The position numbers were made by a program, and so were the translations under genes. Shown one piece after another: positions 43,994-51,373 of a stretch of DNA of 64,000 bases; position 1 is the stretch's first letter, and each line of letters opens with the position of its first letter. This DNA comes from Comamonadaceae bacterium UBA2121 (lineage in GTDB: Bacteria; Pseudomonadota; Gammaproteobacteria; Burkholderiales; Burkholderiaceae_C), in contig DCYB01000008.1 in assembly GCA_002331385.1 (NCBI GenBank), forward strand, positions 1 through 64,000. Reading direction: 5' to 3'. The notes below the pieces were generated by a model, which had not been told where the DNA came from, ran no database searches, and saw nothing but the letters and a program-made list of their open reading frames with translations.

Positions 43994-44050
43994 TGCAAAA
44001 CCCCCTCGCCGGAAACCCCTCCGAAAACCACCCCCCTATTAAAGGGGGGG

Positions 44051-44107
44051 CGGAGAATTTCGGCGTCGAGAATCTCCGAAAACGGAGAAAACGGAGAATT
44101 TCGGCGT
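44051..44107. repeat. 16-bp direct repeats and hairpins after the primase gene
   Basis: CGGAGAATTTCGGCGT occurs at 44,051-44,066 and 44,092-44,107. Between them CTCCG-TTTT-CGGAG can pair, and beside them (44,030-44,050) a run of C and a run of G flank TATTAAA. The stretch separates the primase gene from the nuclease gene. It may be a transcript-processing or attenuation site, or a replication-related repeat. Confidence 0.55.
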
Positions 44108-44108
44108 G

Positions 44109-46073
44109 TCACTGCTGCCATATCCAACCCTCATTGCAGCCCAGCACCCCACGCGCCACCAGCCCCGTGATTGCCTCTCTGGTGCGTGAAGTCCGCTTGT
44201 CTGTCGGGCATGTCAGCTTGGATGCGGCGGCAGATATGGCGGCTTCCAATTCAATGCACGGGCGCAGCGGCGGGGCTCCAGGCTTGCCAGTGGTGCCATC
44301 CTTGAACAAGGGGCGCAGCGCATCCAACACCACCCGTTGATTGCCACCCTGGGGCAGCTTCACGGCGCGCACTTCTTCCACGGCGGTGTCACGCATCACA
44401 ACGCAGGATGTAATGGCCTCGCCCGTGGGTTCAATGCCCAGCGTTTCCACTTGCAGCTTGAACGGGTGCGCTTCGCCATCAATGCCGTCCTTGGACTTCG
44501 CTACCTTCCATTCCCGGCGGTCGCCATCGCGTGAAACCTCGATAGCGGCATCCATCGCTGCGAATAGGCTGCTGTGCCCACGCAGGCCAGCGGCGGCGTT
44601 CTTGCCCGTGTGATGCACCAGCAGCACCAGGCCATTGCAAGCGGCTTGCAGCGTCTTGGCGGCCTCCAGAATCTCGCCCATGTCCCTGCTGCTGTTCTCG
44701 TCGGATGTCGGGGCTGCACGGTTCAAGGTGTCCAACACCACCACGGCACCGGCAGGCACCACGGCGGCAAGGTCTATCACGTCCTGGGGCTCGGTCAGCT
44801 TGAACGGCTGCAACATCATGCGCAGGCCATCGGGCAGCGCACGGCCCCGGCTGGCCTCCCATGCCTGGGCGCGCAGCTTGAACCCGGCTTCACCCTCCAG
44901 GGCGGCATACACCACCGGCGCGGCCTCCACGCGGCAATCAAACCAGCGGCGGCCCTCGGCAATGGCGCAGGCCATATCAAAGGCCAGGAATGATTTACCG
45001 GATGCGCTGGGGCCATACAGTGCGGCCAGCCCCACGGCAGGCAACACACCACGCACACGCCACGCCAGCGGCGGCAGGTCGCGCAGTTCATCGGCACCCA
45101 GCAGCTTGTAGCGCGGCTCGGGCTTCGCGGGCTCGCGGGCAGCGTCTAAAAGCTCGGCCAGTACGTCGGCCCCGTCGCGCTGCGCAAGGTCGTTCGCGTC
45201 GAAGTTCTGCGGCTCGCCCTGGGGCATGTAGGCTACGGCGCACCCCAGTTCGCGGGCAATCTCTGTGGCGCTCGTTTCCTTGCCCACGTCGGGCACCAGC
45301 ACCAGCCGGGCGGCATTATCCCTCTTGAGAATAGCGCGGGCCACTGTGCCCACGTTGCCCCAGCCAAAGGCCACCACGGCAGGATGCCCGGTAGCCTGCC
45401 AGCAGGCCCATGCAGTGCCGATGCCCTCGCACACATGCACCGGCCCCCCGGCCACCAGTTCGCCCACGGTGAAGGATGCCCCGGCCATCGGCGCGCCGGG
45501 CAGGTTCAGCTTTTTGCCAGCACCGGGCGGCGGTATCAGTTGCAGGCTTTGCAGTTCACCAGCAGGGCCATAGGCAGGCACCACCAAAGCCCCGGCCATG
45601 TCTTGCCCGGCGATGCGCAGGGAATCACCAGCAGGCACCACGCGCAGGCTATCCACCGGCACCCCGGCGGCACTCTTGCTGCGGATGTAGCCGTGCTCCC
45701 AGCTTGCGGGCTCGCAGCGGCTCCACACCTCGGCAGGGGCCATGCCTGGGGCGGGCTTGCGCGGCGGCTGTGCGGCCTTCCTGGGGGCTTGCTGCTGGCG
45801 TTGCTGGGGCTTGCCTTCACCCATGCGCCAGCCGTGTTCATCGGCCATGTGATACAGCGTGCCAGGGCCTACGCCCTTGCCCGGCTTGAAGCTGCGCCAG
45901 GTGTCGGCAGCGGCGCGGGCGTCGTAGTTTCCAGCCCCGGCGCTCCAGTCGTTGAAGGTGTCGAAGTCCAGCCCGGCGGCCTGAGCAGCCATGCCCACGC
46001 GCACCCATTCATCACGCGGCAGGTCGGGCGGGATGCTGTGCAGCGCGTCGAGTGCTTTTGCGGCGTCGGTCAT
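44109..46073 (-). CDS. Primase-helicase with PriCT-2, Toprim-like and RepA-like ATPase domains
   Basis: 654 aa. The N-terminus matches PriCT-2 (ALHSIPPDLPRDEWVRVGMAA...WRSFKPGKGVGPGTLYHMADEHGW, about residues 10-85). A Toprim-like domain follows (VHVCEGIGTAWACWQATGHPAVVAFGWGN...VLVPDVGKE, about 220-290). The RecA/AAA_25 ATPase has Walker A GPSASGKS near residue 355 and VVVLDTLNRAAPTSDENSSRDMGEIL as Walker B region; a small winged C-terminus may bind DNA. It probably starts element replication, like P4 alpha protein. TGATG links it to the gene before. Confidence 0.9.
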   Translation of the reverse strand: MTDAAKALDALHSIPPDLPRDEWVRVGMAAQAAGLDFDTFNDWSAGAGNYDARAAADTWRSFKPGKGVGPGTLYHMADEHGWRMGEGKPQQRQQQAPRKAAQPPRKPAPGMAPAEVWSRCEPASWEHGYIRSKSAAGVPVDSLRVVPAGDSLRIAGQDMAGALVVPAYGPAGELQSLQLIPPPGAGKKLNLPGAPMAGASFTVGELVAGGPVHVCEGIGTAWACWQATGHPAVVAFGWGNVGTVARAILKRDNAARLVLVPDVGKETSATEIARELGCAVAYMPQGEPQNFDANDLAQRDGADVLAELLDAAREPAKPEPRYKLLGADELRDLPPLAWRVRGVLPAVGLAALYGPSASGKSFLAFDMACAIAEGRRWFDCRVEAAPVVYAALEGEAGFKLRAQAWEASRGRALPDGLRMMLQPFKLTEPQDVIDLAAVVPAGAVVVLDTLNRAAPTSDENSSRDMGEILEAAKTLQAACNGLVLLVHHTGKNAAAGLRGHSSLFAAMDAAIEVSRDGDRREWKVAKSKDGIDGEAHPFKLQVETLGIEPTGEAITSCVVMRDTAVEEVRAVKLPQGGNQRVVLDALRPLFKDGTTGKPGAPPLRPCIELEAAISAAASKLTCPTDKRTSRTREAITGLVARGVLGCNEGWIWQQ

Positions 46074-46357
46074 CAAAACGGGCACCCCCCATCATCAAGC
46101 GGCGCGGGATTGTTCGGACTGTTGCCCGGCTCGTTCAGTGGCTGCAACAGTCGGGGCTCGCGTTCCAGCTTCGCGGCCAGCAGGCGCAGCAGTTGCGCGG
46201 CTTCCAGCGGGTCGAGCGTCATGACGTAAGCCGTCACGGGCGCAATGGGCAATCCGTGGTCGCCCACTGTCTGCGCGTCAAACTCATAAGGCATGGGGCT
46301 GCGCCACTGCTCGCCCCACCACTCGAAAGATTGGCACTGAATTTCGATAACCCTCAT
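46073..46357 (-). CDS. Island protein of unknown function (94 aa)
   Basis: Starts MRVIEIQCQSFEWWGEQWRSP; the ATG overlaps the preceding stop (ATGA) and has GGAGGTG 5 bp upstream. It has a Trp-rich N-terminus, a Leu-rich helical segment (TLDPLEAAQLLRLLAAKLERE) and a Pro/Asn-rich end. Family not recognised. Its place directly before the primase gene suggests a replication accessory role, unproven. Confidence 0.72.
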   Translation of the reverse strand: MRVIEIQCQSFEWWGEQWRSPMPYEFDAQTVGDHGLPIAPVTAYVMTLDPLEAAQLLRLLAAKLEREPRLLQPLNEPGNSPNNPAPLDDGGCPF

Positions 46358-46686
46358 GCCGCACCTCCATTCATGCGGCGGGCCTGCCACTGGTGCACCT
46401 TGCGGCGGTCGGCTTCGGTCAGGAAATACACGCCAGGGCGGCAGGTGAACCCGTCGCGGTCAACAAAGTTGATGCGCTTGCACGGCAGTTCCAGCCCACG
46501 GCGGCGCAGTTCGGCCACCAGTTCGGGGCCGTTGGAGCACCCGGCAACGGTGTCCAGGTTCTCGCGTGGCATGGGGCGGTGCAGCAGGGCAGTGATGGCG
46601 CGCAGGTGACGCGGGTTGTCAGTGCCTGTAAACTTCGCGCTGTTCGGGGCGCTCGTCGTGACTTTGGTTGCGGCGGGCGTTTTCAC
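46354..46686 (-). CDS. Island protein of unknown function, possible winged-helix (110 aa)
   Basis: Starts at GTG (VKTPAATKVTTSAP), chosen because AAGGAGG lies 7 bp upstream and the GTG overlaps the stop of the small ORF before it (GTGA). The C-terminal part NGPELVAELRRRGLELPCKRINFVDRDGFTCRPGVYFLTEADRRKV looks like a small winged helix-turn-helix seen in island proteins next to primases. Function unknown. Confidence 0.7.
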   Translation of the reverse strand: MKTPAATKVTTSAPNSAKFTGTDNPRHLRAITALLHRPMPRENLDTVAGCSNGPELVAELRRRGLELPCKRINFVDRDGFTCRPGVYFLTEADRRKVHQWQARRMNGGAA

Positions 46687-46766
46687 TTGAGGCCCTCCTT
46701 GCGAAACCAGCGGGACGGGGTAGCGCACCACAGCGCCAGCAGCAGGCGATTGATTGCGGCGGCCAT
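46683..46766 (-). CDS. 27-aa ORF coupled to both neighbours
   Basis: MAAAINRLLLALWCATPSRWFRKEGLK. The ATG overlaps the stop of the AlpA-like gene (TAATG) and its stop overlaps the next start (GTGA). The ribosome binding site of the following gene lies inside it. It could be a small membrane peptide (hydrophobic residues 3-15, basic end) or just a coupling ORF. Confidence 0.5.
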   Translation of the reverse strand: MAAAINRLLLALWCATPSRWFRKEGLK

Positions 46767-47017
46767 TACTGCACCCCCAGCACGGCACGGATGCCAGCAA
46801 CAGGCCAGCCCAAGCGGCCATTGATGCGCACGGGGCGCAGGCCATCGATAAACGTCTCGGAACAAGCCCAGCCCCGGAGCGTCTGCGGACGGCGGTTCAG
46901 GTAGTACGCGGCCTGCTCGGTGGGGACGGTGGGGCGGTTCACCAGTTCCAACGGCGGAAACTGTTGGTGCTCAGTGACAGCGCGGCGGGCCTCGGCGCTG
47001 TGCAGGGTCGGTTGCAT
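46766..47017 (-). CDS. AlpA-like helix-turn-helix regulator/excisionase
   Basis: 83 aa. The region VPTEQAAYYLNRRPQTLRGWACSETFIDGLRPVRINGRLGWPVAGIRAVL is a MerR/excisionase-like winged HTH, as in AlpA regulators that control the integrase and excision in P4-like elements. The 174-bp region upstream is the main gene-free stretch of the island and holds paired repeats that could be its operator. First gene of the replication operon. Confidence 0.8.
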   Translation of the reverse strand: MQPTLHSAEARRAVTEHQQFPPLELVNRPTVPTEQAAYYLNRRPQTLRGWACSETFIDGLRPVRINGRLGWPVAGIRAVLGVQ

Positions 47018-47137
47018 TGCAATTTGCTTTCCATCCCAGCGGCTCGGGCCTGCGATGTGCAGGGCTTCCGGGCTGGTGATGGAGCGATTGCGATTGCGGG
47101 GTATTTGCGGGCACAGAAGCCCGGCTAATCATCAGGG

Positions 47138-47177
47138 TGCAACCCGGATAAATCGGCCCTGCAACCCGGATTTATCC
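47138..47177. promoter_or_regulatory. Paired 12-bp repeats upstream of the AlpA-like gene
   Basis: TGCAACCCGGAT occurs at 47,138-47,149 and 47,160-47,171, exactly 22 bp apart (two helical turns). Each is followed by an AT-rich half (AAATC, TTATCC), so GGATAAATC and GGATTTATCC are also nearly inverted. It lies between the 311-aa gene and the HTH gene. Candidate operator or replication iterons. Confidence 0.55.
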
Positions 47178-47191
47178 AGCGTTTCCCCCGG

Positions 47192-48127
47192 TCAATCTGT
47201 GAAGGTCGGGTCGTAACTTTCGTGCGCGGCGTACACCTTGGGAAAATGTGCTTTCAACAGTCGCCAGCCCGTTTCCTCGCGCAGTTTCTTGCCCCTCCGT
47301 TTAGGGTCAATGAGGTATTGCATGACGCTGAAAACATCTAGCAGTGGCGGCGCACCATTGCGGCCTCGCGCTCCTTTGATAACGACCGCATCGTCAAGGG
47401 CGGGCCGGTCTTTCATACTTCGGAACCATGAAAGCTTCATGCCGGACATACTGCCGAAAGCCTCTATTAGCTTTTCTGGCGTTGCCAGCATCGCGTAGTC
47501 GGGGGCGGGCTTGGGTGCTGCCTGGGACTCTGATGTCCCCTCCGGTGTATCCACATCCCACCGATACGGCGCTCCCTGCTTTTCCAGCCATGCATTTACA
47601 TCGGCAGGCGTCACCAGTTCCCAAAACGTCCGGGGCTGTGGTGATTTGATTGGCAAGCAGGTTTGCGGGTCGCGGATGGGAATCTCGCCACGCTGGGCGG
47701 CCTCTTGCAATTGGTCTTGAAACTCTGCCCGTGTGCCATCGTGCCAGCTCTCTTGCGCTTGCAATGCGGCGGCGGCGTTCTCCAGCGTCCAATAGTCCGG
47801 GCCGCCGCCATGTGGGTTCAGGCGCAGTTCTATGCCTCTTTCGGCAAGGAAAGGGCGTAAATCGTGGGGCAGTATTACGGCGCTTTGCAGGACAGCGCCA
47901 TGCGGATAGGTGAGAGCCCCCAGCCCTGCGGGATTTCTGACCATCAATCCGCCGTCGCGCACCACATTGGGCAATTCATCCTCAAGCGTGTGGCGGCACA
48001 TCCAGTAGTTGTCTAGTTCCGCATCGGTCGGGTACATGGCCTTCGCCATCATGTGCGCCAAGTCGGAAAAGCGCACAGCTTCACTTTCCGAGACTGCCAT
48101 CCAATAGAGAAACTTCTTTTCGCTCAC
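47192..48127 (-). CDS. Island protein of unknown function (311 aa)
   Basis: Starts at GTG (VSEKKFLYWMAVSESEAVRFSDLAH) with GAGGGAG about 6 bp upstream; the open frame extends further over the preceding gene, which I regard as chance. The middle (DYWTLENAAAALQAQESW...QLQEAAQRGEIPIRDPQ...FWELVTPADVNAWLEKQG) looks like a DNA-binding or adaptor module, and the end (LLDVFSVMQYLIDPKRRGKKLREETGWRLLKAHFP) is helical and basic. I cannot name a family. It sits between the ART-like gene and the AlpA operon. Confidence 0.75.
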   Translation of the reverse strand: MSEKKFLYWMAVSESEAVRFSDLAHMMAKAMYPTDAELDNYWMCRHTLEDELPNVVRDGGLMVRNPAGLGALTYPHGAVLQSAVILPHDLRPFLAERGIELRLNPHGGGPDYWTLENAAAALQAQESWHDGTRAEFQDQLQEAAQRGEIPIRDPQTCLPIKSPQPRTFWELVTPADVNAWLEKQGAPYRWDVDTPEGTSESQAAPKPAPDYAMLATPEKLIEAFGSMSGMKLSWFRSMKDRPALDDAVVIKGARGRNGAPPLLDVFSVMQYLIDPKRRGKKLREETGWRLLKAHFPKVYAAHESYDPTFTD

Positions 48128-48221
48128 GTCGCACTCCCTCAGTGCAGCCCTGAATAGGAGCCCCAGCAGGCGGGCAGGGAAACCCGCTTTTCGGTTCGCG
48201 GGCCTAGCTGGGGCGAAACGG

Positions 48222-48878
48222 TTACATGCTCGGTTGAAGCATCGCGCGCTGGAGTTCGTTCTTGGCGGCTTCGTGGTTGTTAGCTGCGGTTTGCCAGTCG
48301 GCCACATTGCCACAAACCACAGCAGCAGGCGGGCGCAACAAAACCGCCTCCCGTTCGCTGCGGTCATCATGGAATAGCGCAACGTCAGCCTTTTTGATTT
48401 CGGCGCGCAGCACCAGCGGGGCACCGTTGATATCGGCATGGCGCATGGCAAACCAGCACGCAATATCGCGCTCCAATGTCCACGAATAGCCCCGCACTGC
48501 ATCGCGCTGCGACAGCTTGGACGTGCCACGCCATACCGTCAGGCGCTCGGGCATATCTGTGGGCTTCGGGAAGTCGGCATATCGAAACATCGCGGCCAAG
48601 GTGCGGCGGGTTTTGGCAGCTTCAATGACGTGATGATGGTCATGGCTCCAAACACTGACAAAGAAAGCCCGGAAGGCTTCGCGCTTTACCCGCCCGCGCC
48701 ACATCATCACTGCGACAGTGCCGCGATTGTGATTTTCAAGGAAGCATGAAAGTGCGAAAGCGGCCTCAATATCGCCGTCAAAGGCAGCTTGCGCGCTGCT
48801 GGCAACGCTTGGATTAGTGCCTTCAGCTTTCAAAATCGAACGCACCGCTAGCGCTCGCTCCAACTCATGGATACTCAT
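48222..48878 (-). CDS. Putative ADP-ribosyltransferase-fold protein
   Basis: 218 aa. The C-terminal half carries an R-S-E-like pattern: Arg117 in LTVWRGTSK, Ser132-Trp-Thr134 in GYSWTLERDIACWFAMRH and Glu175-x-Glu177 in RSEREAVLL, in the order expected for Arg-type ADP-ribosyltransferases. The N-terminal half is helical with a His-rich SVWSHDHHHV. It overlaps the integrase stop (ATGA) and has GGGGGTGG as ribosome binding site. It could be a cargo effector in phage competition or host modification. The assignment rests on motifs only. Confidence 0.5.
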   Translation of the reverse strand: MSIHELERALAVRSILKAEGTNPSVASSAQAAFDGDIEAAFALSCFLENHNRGTVAVMMWRGRVKREAFRAFFVSVWSHDHHHVIEAAKTRRTLAAMFRYADFPKPTDMPERLTVWRGTSKLSQRDAVRGYSWTLERDIACWFAMRHADINGAPLVLRAEIKKADVALFHDDRSEREAVLLRPPAAVVCGNVADWQTAANNHEAAKNELQRAMLQPSM

Positions 48879-50197
48879 TTACCACCCCCGATGACGCGTA
48901 GCTTTCCCGGCTCGGCCTTGGCGTCAAACTGCACCCCGGCCAGGGCCAGAATGTGCGCCTCTATCTGCTCCAAAAACGGGCGCAGGGCGTCAATACTGCG
49001 CGGCCTGTAGCCCTCAGCGGTTGCGCTGGGCTTGTGTCCCATCACTTGCGCGATGGCCCCGGCAGGTGCCCCGGCAGCCTCGCCCAGCAGCGAAAAGGAA
49101 CGGCGCAGGCCGTGGAATGTCAGGTGCTCAATGCCAGCGTGTCGCAGGGCTTGGGCATGGCTTGCACGGGCGTCAGTGATTCGCCCTGCCTTGCCTGTGC
49201 TGGCAAACACGAACGGCCCCACCCTTGGCAGCGTTGCCAGTAGCTGCGCCATGTATGGCGTCAGGGGGATGGTGCGGGTACTGTCCACTTTGTCGGCAAT
49301 GGTCAGCTTGCGCCACTGAAAATCCACGTTCCCCCATGTAAGGGCGGCCAGTTCTTCACGGCGCGCACCAGTCAGCAGCAAGGCGCGCAGGTAAGCGCTT
49401 GCGGTGCGGTTGTTCAGTTGCTCCACGCCAGCCCACCAGCCGGGCACCTGGGCGGCCTCCAGGGCATCGGTGCGGCGGGTATTGCTGGGCAGGTTCTCCA
49501 CGATGGCGGCGGCCTTGCCTGCTTCGCGGTCGGTCAGGCTTCGATATTCGGGACGGGCAGCACACCAGCGCAGAAAACCACGGAACATCATCAGGGCTCG
49601 GGCGGCTTGGTGCTTACCCGCCACGGCTTCGCGGTCGTACCAGCTTTTCAGCGTGTCCTCATTGATGGCAGCCAGGGGCAGCGCCAGCAGCGGATACAGC
49701 GGCCCCGGCCTTGTCACGCCCTGCCCTCGCTTTTTGGGCTCACCACCTGGGACGGCCATTGCTTCAAGGTCGGCACGGTAACGGGGCTTCCAGGCATCAC
49801 GGCGCTTGGGCCTGCCGTTCTCCAGATACAGCGGCCACACCTCCCCCACGGTCAGGGCTTTGGCAGTTGCTGCGGCCTTTGCGGCGGCTTTGTCTGCCTG
49901 TTGCTGGCGCTCAAGCTCTCGGGGGTCGGTGCCACTATCAACCAGCACTTTAAGGCGCTGCGCCTCGCCCCGTGCTTTTTCAATCGGCCAATCTGCGGCG
50001 GTGCCAATGCTCACGCGCAAGGTTGCCCCGTTCAGGCGCGATTCAAACACGTAGGTTTTGCGGCCCGTGGGCGTCACGCGCAACGCCAGGGCTGGGGCTT
50101 CGGTGTCCCATAGAAACGCCTGGGATTTGCCAGCCGGGCAGGTGAAGGCGTCAACCCTCCCGGCGGTCAGCCTCACGCGGTTTTGTTGCTTGCTCAT
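48875..50197 (-). CDS. int: Tyrosine recombinase/integrase
   Basis: 440 aa. An N-terminal arm-binding-type domain (DUF4102-like, FLWDTEAPALALRVTPTGRKTYVFESRLNG) is followed by a SAM-like core-binding domain and the catalytic domain with Arg279 (LLTGARREEL), HGLRR, GHK and Tyr397 (AEGYRPRS). It starts at MSKQQNRVRL after a G-rich ribosome binding site. It lies 165 bp from attR and reads away from it, and is the probable catalyst of insertion into tRNA-Thr. Confidence 0.95.
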   Translation of the reverse strand: MSKQQNRVRLTAGRVDAFTCPAGKSQAFLWDTEAPALALRVTPTGRKTYVFESRLNGATLRVSIGTAADWPIEKARGEAQRLKVLVDSGTDPRELERQQQADKAAAKAAATAKALTVGEVWPLYLENGRPKRRDAWKPRYRADLEAMAVPGGEPKKRGQGVTRPGPLYPLLALPLAAINEDTLKSWYDREAVAGKHQAARALMMFRGFLRWCAARPEYRSLTDREAGKAAAIVENLPSNTRRTDALEAAQVPGWWAGVEQLNNRTASAYLRALLLTGARREELAALTWGNVDFQWRKLTIADKVDSTRTIPLTPYMAQLLATLPRVGPFVFASTGKAGRITDARASHAQALRHAGIEHLTFHGLRRSFSLLGEAAGAPAGAIAQVMGHKPSATAEGYRPRSIDALRPFLEQIEAHILALAGVQFDAKAEPGKLRVIGGGK

Positions 50198-50212
50198 GGC
50201 ACCCCCTGGAAT

Positions 50213-50232
50213 CTGTAGGCAATCTGTAGGCA
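50213..50232. repeat. Right arm-site candidate: tandem CTGTAGGCAAT repeat
   Basis: Identical to the 20 bp at 42,850-42,869 and in the same orientation. It lies 15 bp upstream of the integrase start codon, so integrase binding here could also repress its own gene. Confidence 0.7.
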
Positions 50233-50361
50233 AATTAGCTAGAAATTGCCGAATTTCAATCAACGCCTTGGCTGTTCACTTGTCCAGTGATGTGCGTGTA
50301 AGTTGTTGATTTGTATTGATTCTATCAGCACCAATCAACGGGGGCAAATACATCTATCCTA

Positions 50362-50410
50362 TCATTCGTAATGAGAAGGTCGCGTGTTCGATTCATGTCT
50401 CCGGCACCAA
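50362..50410. repeat. attR: 49-bp direct repeat, right copy
   Basis: A perfect second copy of the tRNA-Thr 3' end. Only this 49-bp part of the tRNA is present; upstream of it the sequence no longer resembles a tRNA. Confidence 0.95.
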
Positions 50411-50423
50411 GATAGTAAAGAGA

Positions 50424-50458
50424 AGCCCGCTATGCTTTGCATAGCGGGCTTTCTTTTT
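50424..50458 (+). terminator. Original tRNA-Thr terminator, displaced by the island
   Basis: A perfect 12-bp stem AGCCCGCTATGC / GCATAGCGGGCT with a TTT loop, then TTCTTTTT. It starts 14 bp after attR, the distance expected after a tRNA gene. Confidence 0.9.
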
Positions 50459-50507
50459 CTGTTCGATGGAAGGGCGGATGTAAGTCGATTTCTTGAATGC
50501 TTATGTG

Positions 50508-51128
50508 TCAGACCATGTTGAGCATATCGCCCAAGTGCTTGCGTACGACCATGTCCACCTGCGCCTGGAGCGCAGACATTTCATCCGAGAGTTCCTGCGC
50601 CTTCGTCTCGGGCATTGAGACTCCCGTGTGTTGCGTCAGATTGAGTAATTGGTCAAACATCGCATTGTGCAAGTTCAACAGAATGACCGCTTCATCGCTT
50701 CCAATGAATGGTGCCGCGTGCCTAATTGCATGCTGAATTTCTACACCTTGCGTCGTAAATTCTTTGACACGGTGTAACTGCGCTTCAGACGAAAGTGAGT
50801 GGCTATTCGTCACAAAACTGGCAAAAACAATCCCCACACCTGTGGTCAATTCATGCAATCGTCGAATCGCGTCAAACTGCATGTTTGCCAAGTTGAGCGC
50901 CATTGATTTTTTCACGTCCTGACTGACCTTCATCGCCTCCGCTTGAGCAATCAGCACTGTTTTGTAGCTCTCCAAATCGCGCTGGTGCTGGGCCTTGATC
51001 GCTTCAATATCCTTGTTCAGCCAATGCGCGATTTGCGCCTTACCAAGCCAAGCGACGACTGCCAGCAGCGCGGCAGAACCCGCGCTACTCGCAACCACTG
51101 TCCACACAAAATCCCATCCGTTTTGCAT
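50508..51128 (-). CDS. Membrane-anchored coiled-coil protein of unknown function
   Basis: 206 aa. One N-terminal transmembrane helix (about residues 8-28), then a long helical region (NKDIEAIKAQHQRDLESYKTVLIAQAEAMKVSQDVKKS) and further amphipathic helices. The rest resembles cytoplasmic helical-bundle proteins seen near defence or island genes, but no family is recognised. Its base composition is less GC-rich than its neighbours, which hints at acquisition. It stands alone between the island and the pigment cluster. Confidence 0.72.
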   Translation of the reverse strand: MQNGWDFVWTVVASSAGSAALLAVVAWLGKAQIAHWLNKDIEAIKAQHQRDLESYKTVLIAQAEAMKVSQDVKKSMALNLANMQFDAIRRLHELTTGVGIVFASFVTNSHSLSSEAQLHRVKEFTTQGVEIQHAIRHAAPFIGSDEAVILLNLHNAMFDQLLNLTQHTGVSMPETKAQELSDEMSALQAQVDMVVRKHLGDMLNMV

Positions 51129-51190
51129 CTCCTTCCCTCCTTGAGCTTCGAGCTTACCCGCAACCGTTCCGGCAACTCATCATTTTTCGC

Positions 51191-51274
51191 GGGGACAGTG
51201 GGGACGACCGGAGGCGCTAGTGTCCATGCGGGTTTGCGGCGTCCCCACTTTCTTTTGAGGACGGGGACAGTGGG
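51191..51274. repeat. Short GGGGACAGTGGG repeats
   Basis: GGGGACAGTGGG occurs at 51,191-51,202 and 51,263-51,274, and GTCCCCAC at 51,241-51,248 is the inverse of 51,198-51,205. They lie in the 245-bp gene-free stretch between the coiled-coil gene and the phosphopantetheinyl transferase gene and may be a degenerate REP-like palindrome. Confidence 0.45.
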
Positions 51275-51373
51275 AATAAAATCAAATGAACGTGCAAAAC
51301 ATAGCATGTACGTTTGAGTCATCCGTATACGGGCATGTCCGCATTTTGGCGACGCCATGTTCCAGAACGGCCA

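Larger units (their letters stand above)
42744..50410. mobile_element. 7.6-kb integrated satellite-like island in tRNA-Thr
   Basis: The island is bounded by a perfect 49-bp direct repeat of the tRNA 3' end. It encodes its own tyrosine integrase at the right end, an AlpA-like regulator, a primase-helicase, a VRR-NUC nuclease and a DUF5681-type protein. All eleven genes run on the minus strand with many start-stop overlaps. There are no structural phage genes and no conjugation genes. The content resembles P4-like satellites or other phage-associated islands, but I do not recognise the element. Confidence 0.9.

Noticed and set aside
48128..48529. N-terminal extension of the 311-aa island protein to 445 aa
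   Set aside because: The extension overlaps the well-supported ART-like gene in another frame and its composition is shadow-like; the GTG at 48,127 has its own ribosome binding site.
42744..50410. Island as a complete prophage
   Set aside because: No capsid, portal, tail, large terminase or lysis genes are present between the att repeats.
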